A stretch of DNA of 15,114 nt from CAZUSO01 sp964622775 (GTDB lineage Bacteria; Bacteroidota; Bacteroidia; Chitinophagales; Chitinophagaceae): contig CAZUSO010000068.1 of the NCBI GenBank assembly GCA_964622775.1, positions 1 through 15,114 of the forward strand, given 5' to 3'. Positions 13,343-15,114 of the stretch are shown here, in pieces. A program made the position numbers and the translations under genes. How positions within the stretch are numbered: the stretch's first letter is position 1; the number at the start of each line of letters is the position of its first letter. Below the pieces are notes generated by a model. It saw nothing but the letters and a program-made list of their open reading frames with translations, was not told where the DNA came from and ran no database searches.

Positions 13343-14419
13343 TTATAACTGCTTATATAGCCTTCTCAGTTTTTCCGGGGTCATGATATTTTTCCAGTCT
13401 TTTCCTAATGCATTTTCCCAAAGCGGCGCCATACCTAAGGATACCCCGATCATTTTGTCGAAGTCATCATCGCTCAATCCTTGCGTAATATTCTGAGGTA
13501 TGACTATCTCATGGAGCGCCACCATTTGCTTAAATTTTCCGACTCCTTCCGGATAATAATCCTCCAGCTTGTCAAATACAATGCAGTTGCCGATACCATG
13601 CTTAGTCCCAAGCAAATATCCCAAACCATAGCTCACCGCATGGGCAATACCTACCTGGGAATAAGCAATGCTCATTCCGCCTGCATAAGAGGCCATCATC
13701 AGTTGCTCATCGCTGGCAGGGCTCCATTCAGCTGTATGCAGAAAAATAGCTTCGCACATTTCCCGGGCTTTTTCACCATAGGCCATGCTGAACGCATTGA
13801 TATAAGTGCCGTTCAGGGATTCGATACAATGAATATAGCAGTCCATTGCCGTATAAAACCGCTGATTGGCGGGCACGGTTTGCGCCAGTGTTGGATCCAG
13901 AACAATCTGGTCAAAGGGCGTGAAGTCAGAATTGATGCCTAACTTTTTCGTTGGACCCGTCAGTACACAGGTGCGGCTGACTTCGGCGCCGGTACCTGAA
14001 ATGGTTGGAATTCCAACCTTATAAATTGCAGGATTTTTGATCAGATCCCAACCCTGATAGTCTGCGGAGGAACCTTCATTGGTCATCATCAGGGCAACGG
14101 CTTTAGCCATGTCCATTACCGACCCGCCGCCAATGCCAATTATGCCGCTGACGGTTCCGAATTTTTCTTTCAACTGATCCCGTATGGCATCCACATAAGA
14201 AGTTTTAGGTTCATGAGTTACATCAATGAGCAGAGTTTCATCCCTGCCCTGCATAGGAACCCGGACGAGAAAATCCGGTTTGTCCCGAAAAAAATCATCT
14301 ACAAAAAAGATCATGGGTGCATCGCCTTTCCGGTGCTGAGCCAGGATATCGCCTAACTGATTGAAGCAGCCTGCTCCATACACCACATAATCCACCATTT
14401 TGAAGTTTCTGAATTGCAT
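13343..14419 (-). CDS. kdnB: KdnB-like iron-containing alcohol dehydrogenase (Kdo 8-oxidase family)
   Basis: This is a 358-residue group III metal-dependent alcohol dehydrogenase. GIGGGSVMDMAKAV (95-108) is the dinucleotide-binding loop. The metal ligands are D193, H197 (AMDCYIHCIESL), H260 (VGIAHAVSYGLGYLLG) and H274 (TKHGIGN). The whole protein matches what I recall of Shewanella KdnB, including FNQLGDILAQ, DYQGWDLIKNP, VGIPTISGTGAEVSRTCVLTGPTKKLGINSDFTPFDQIVLDP and FYTAMDCYIHCIESLNGTY. KdnB oxidises the C8 hydroxyl of Kdo so that KdnA can aminate it to Kdo8N for lipopolysaccharide. Here no KdnA-type DegT/DnrJ/EryC1 aminotransferase lies within the window, so the Kdo8N role is inference. 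The start is ATG 14419 with a -7 box upstream. An extension to 14548 would add 43 residues unlike the family. Confidence 0.82.
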   Translation of the reverse strand: MQFRNFKMVDYVVYGAGCFNQLGDILAQHRKGDAPMIFFVDDFFRDKPDFLVRVPMQGRDETLLIDVTHEPKTSYVDAIRDQLKEKFGTVSGIIGIGGGSVMDMAKAVALMMTNEGSSADYQGWDLIKNPAIYKVGIPTISGTGAEVSRTCVLTGPTKKLGINSDFTPFDQIVLDPTLAQTVPANQRFYTAMDCYIHCIESLNGTYINAFSMAYGEKAREMCEAIFLHTAEWSPASDEQLMMASYAGGMSIAYSQVGIAHAVSYGLGYLLGTKHGIGNCIVFDKLEDYYPEGVGKFKQMVALHEIVIPQNITQGLSDDDFDKMIGVSLGMAPLWENALGKDWKNIMTPEKLRRLYKQL

Positions 14420-14434
14420 ATTTCCTTTTTGGGT

Positions 14435-14442
14435 CAAAATTA
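14435..14442 (-). promoter_or_regulatory. -7 box (TAATTTTG on the minus strand) of the KdnB-like gene
   Basis: Minus-strand TAATTTTG matches TAnnTTTG and lies 15 bases before the ATG at 14419. No convincing -33 TTG is present at the normal distance. The position supports the short start and a compact leader. Confidence 0.45.
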
Positions 14443-14545
14443 TAGGCTTTCGGGCAATAACTACACGGTTGAGTCTGTATTCTCGAAGAATATGATTTGG
14501 GAAAGTGGGTGAATTGCTTCTGTTACCATGGATGTCCTGACCCAC

Positions 14546-14613
14546 CACGAGTTTTTATGCCGTTGGTTTTTTTCACCAACAACAAAATGGGAAATGGTAA
14601 TCCTAAACTCGTG
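14546..14613. repeat. Nested inverted repeat upstream of the KdnB-like gene
   Basis: The outer arms CACGAGTTT (14546-14554) and AAACTCGTG (14605-14613) are exact reverse complements. They enclose an inner hairpin GTTGGT / ACCAAC (14562-14567 with 14575-14580). The nested symmetry suggests a structured transcript, a binding site or a relic of a mobile element end. No gene overlaps it. Confidence 0.4.
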
Positions 14614-14665
14614 AAAGACGATTTTGTGCATTTATTTTCCTGCCAAAATTTGTCATCGCACAATT

Positions 14666-14680
14666 CTACTCAGTGAGTAG
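14666..14680. promoter_or_regulatory. 15-bp palindrome, operator candidate
   Basis: CTACTCAGTGAGTAG is a perfect palindrome of 7-bp arms around one central base. Its size and symmetry are those of a TetR-type or similar dimer-binding site. It sits about 250 bases upstream of the KdnB start, and no other intact gene in the window is near it. Confidence 0.3.
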
Positions 14681-14910
14681 TATAACATATAACCTGTAGG
14701 TTCATTCCATATTGTCGAAAAAGCATTAAGACTAAAGATTAAGCTATTAGCATAGATACAGGATTGGCGCTATTAATAATTAAATTTGAAAATCCGTGGA
14801 AAAAGAATCATGCAAAACATAAGCCTGGTTGATTTCGATGAAGAATGTTTATTGTAAAGATGTGGTTCAATTCCGAATATCAGGGGTTGAACGGACTGGC
14901 GTTTATCAGT

Positions 14911-14956
14911 CGCAGGTTTCACCTGCGGTTATGTACATTGAAGCCCTTCCGGCTTC
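14911..14956. repeat. REP-like twin hairpins
   Basis: Two adjacent perfect hairpins are present. CGCAGGT-TTC-ACCTGCG (14911-14927) and GAAGCC-CTTCC-GGCTTC (14940-14956) are separated by 12 bases (GTTATGTACATT). This tight-hairpin pair with a constant linker resembles the REP-like elements of Bacteroidota genomes mobilised by IS200-like (Y1/RAYT) transposases. The first hairpin plus linker is a familiar dispersed sequence in this phylum, which I state from memory. No transposase is in the window. Confidence 0.6.
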
Positions 14957-15001
14957 TTAAAAGCAATAAGTTTGAGATAGGATATGGAAAGATAATCGTT
15001 C

Positions 15002-15043
15002 GCGACAATTTGAAATACACCCGGGTGCATCCCAAATTGTCGC
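15002..15043. repeat. 42-nt palindrome, fully pairable on the minus strand
   Basis: Arms GCGACAATTTG (15002-15012) and CAAATTGTCGC (15033-15043), together with the centre CACCCGGGTG (15018-15027), share one axis at 15022/15023. Of the 21 pairs, 18 are Watson-Crick. The three exceptions (15013/15032, 15014/15031, 15017/15028) are A·C on this strand but G·U on a minus-strand RNA, so only that RNA would form a continuous stem. Confidence 0.7.
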
Positions 15044-15056
15044 ACCTGAGTAATCT

Positions 15057-15113
15057 CCGGAATGTAAAAGGTATCGTCATTCCGGGTGAAGCGTATAAGC
15101 GGTCGTCATTCCG
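15057..15113. repeat. CATTCCGG-type direct and inverted repeats, cut by window end
   Basis: TCGTCATTCCG occurs at 15074-15084 and 15103-15113, a spacing of 29 bases. CCGGAATG (15057-15064) is the inverted partner of CATTCCGG (15078-15085). These are the words of the GTCATTCCG...GGAATCT intergenic repeat widespread in Bacteroidota, here seen only at the edge of what may be a longer cluster. Confidence 0.5.
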
Positions 15114-15114
15114 A

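Larger units (their letters stand above)
14614..15114. other. Gene-free, repeat-rich region to the window end
   Basis: No ORF here has credible coding content. The longest short frame noticed, ATG at 14810, ends after 15 codons. The stretch holds a 15-bp palindrome, twin REP-like hairpins, a 42-nt palindrome and direct/inverted CATTCCGG repeats, which are listed separately. Confidence 0.6.

Noticed and set aside
13481..13942. 153-codon plus-strand frame opposite the KdnB-like gene
   Set aside because: It is antisense to a conserved dehydrogenase and has no start context of its own.
14420..14548. 43-residue extension of the KdnB-like protein from GTG 14548
   Set aside because: It covers the TAATTTTG promoter box, and the extra residues do not match family N-termini.
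14623..14664. TTGTGC/GCACAA pair with AAATTTGTC resembling the 42-nt palindrome
   Set aside because: Similarity is partial and needs insertions to align. It could be a decayed copy, but it is not supported.
14810..14857. Short ATG frame of 15 codons
   Set aside because: It is too short, with no ribosome-binding or conservation evidence.
14546..15114. CRISPR array
   Set aside because: Repeats here are palindromes and two CATTCCG direct copies with a 29-base period, without the regular repeat-spacer pattern or cas genes.

Overview
The window looks like a chromosomal segment from a member of the Bacteroidota, most likely a Chitinophagaceae- or Sphingobacteriia-like organism. Three things point there. 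Several genes are preceded by the Bacteroidota-type -7 promoter box TAnnTTTG, and Shine-Dalgarno sequences are weak. One gene has the TPR / PD40 propeller / carboxypeptidase-regulatory / OmpA architecture of PorE-like proteins. One lipoprotein carries an acidic stretch right after its lipobox cysteine. This placement is inference from sequence style and families, not from a database match.

Layout. 1-2500 (+): a 54-residue two-helix membrane protein, a Crp/Fnr-type regulator, a cytoplasmic YceI-family protein closed by a perfect 16-bp terminator hairpin, and a cupin protein. 2739-4990 (+): a tightly overlapped, AT-richer four-gene operon (DoxX-like membrane protein, DUF2071 protein, membrane-anchored methyltransferase-like protein with a degenerate SAM motif, four-helix membrane protein). 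This is the best candidate for an uncharacterised functional unit. 5186-7120 (+): a large envelope protein with PorE-like domain order but no lipobox. 7163-9073 (-): a lipoprotein with a probable surface-export signal, behind a class I PLP aminotransferase. 9074-9615: no intact gene, but the decayed, frameshifted C-terminus of an AAA/DUF4143 ATPase, framed by a short inverted repeat. 9616-10740 (-): a GNAT-fold protein. 10741-11143: a 151-bp MITE-like element and the fumC promoter. 11144-12538 (+): class II fumarase FumC with a strong terminator. 12713-14419 (-): a helical protein of unknown function and, upstream of it, a KdnB-like iron alcohol dehydrogenase (Kdo 8-oxidase family). 14420-15114: no gene, but a dense set of palindromes and repeats, including REP-like twin hairpins, a 42-nt palindrome whose 17-nt arm recurs next to fumC, and 29-bp-spaced direct repeats cut by the window edge.

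How the genes work together. The Crp/Fnr, YceI and cupin genes may form a small stress or redox-related neighbourhood. The four-gene operon is clearly translationally coupled. The PorE-like protein and the lipoprotein are envelope components, and KdnB would act on the lipid A-core sugar Kdo, so envelope functions are over-represented. Aminotransferase and fumarase are ordinary central metabolism. The intergenic regions around fumC and upstream of kdnB share repeat sequence and look like landing sites for small mobile elements.
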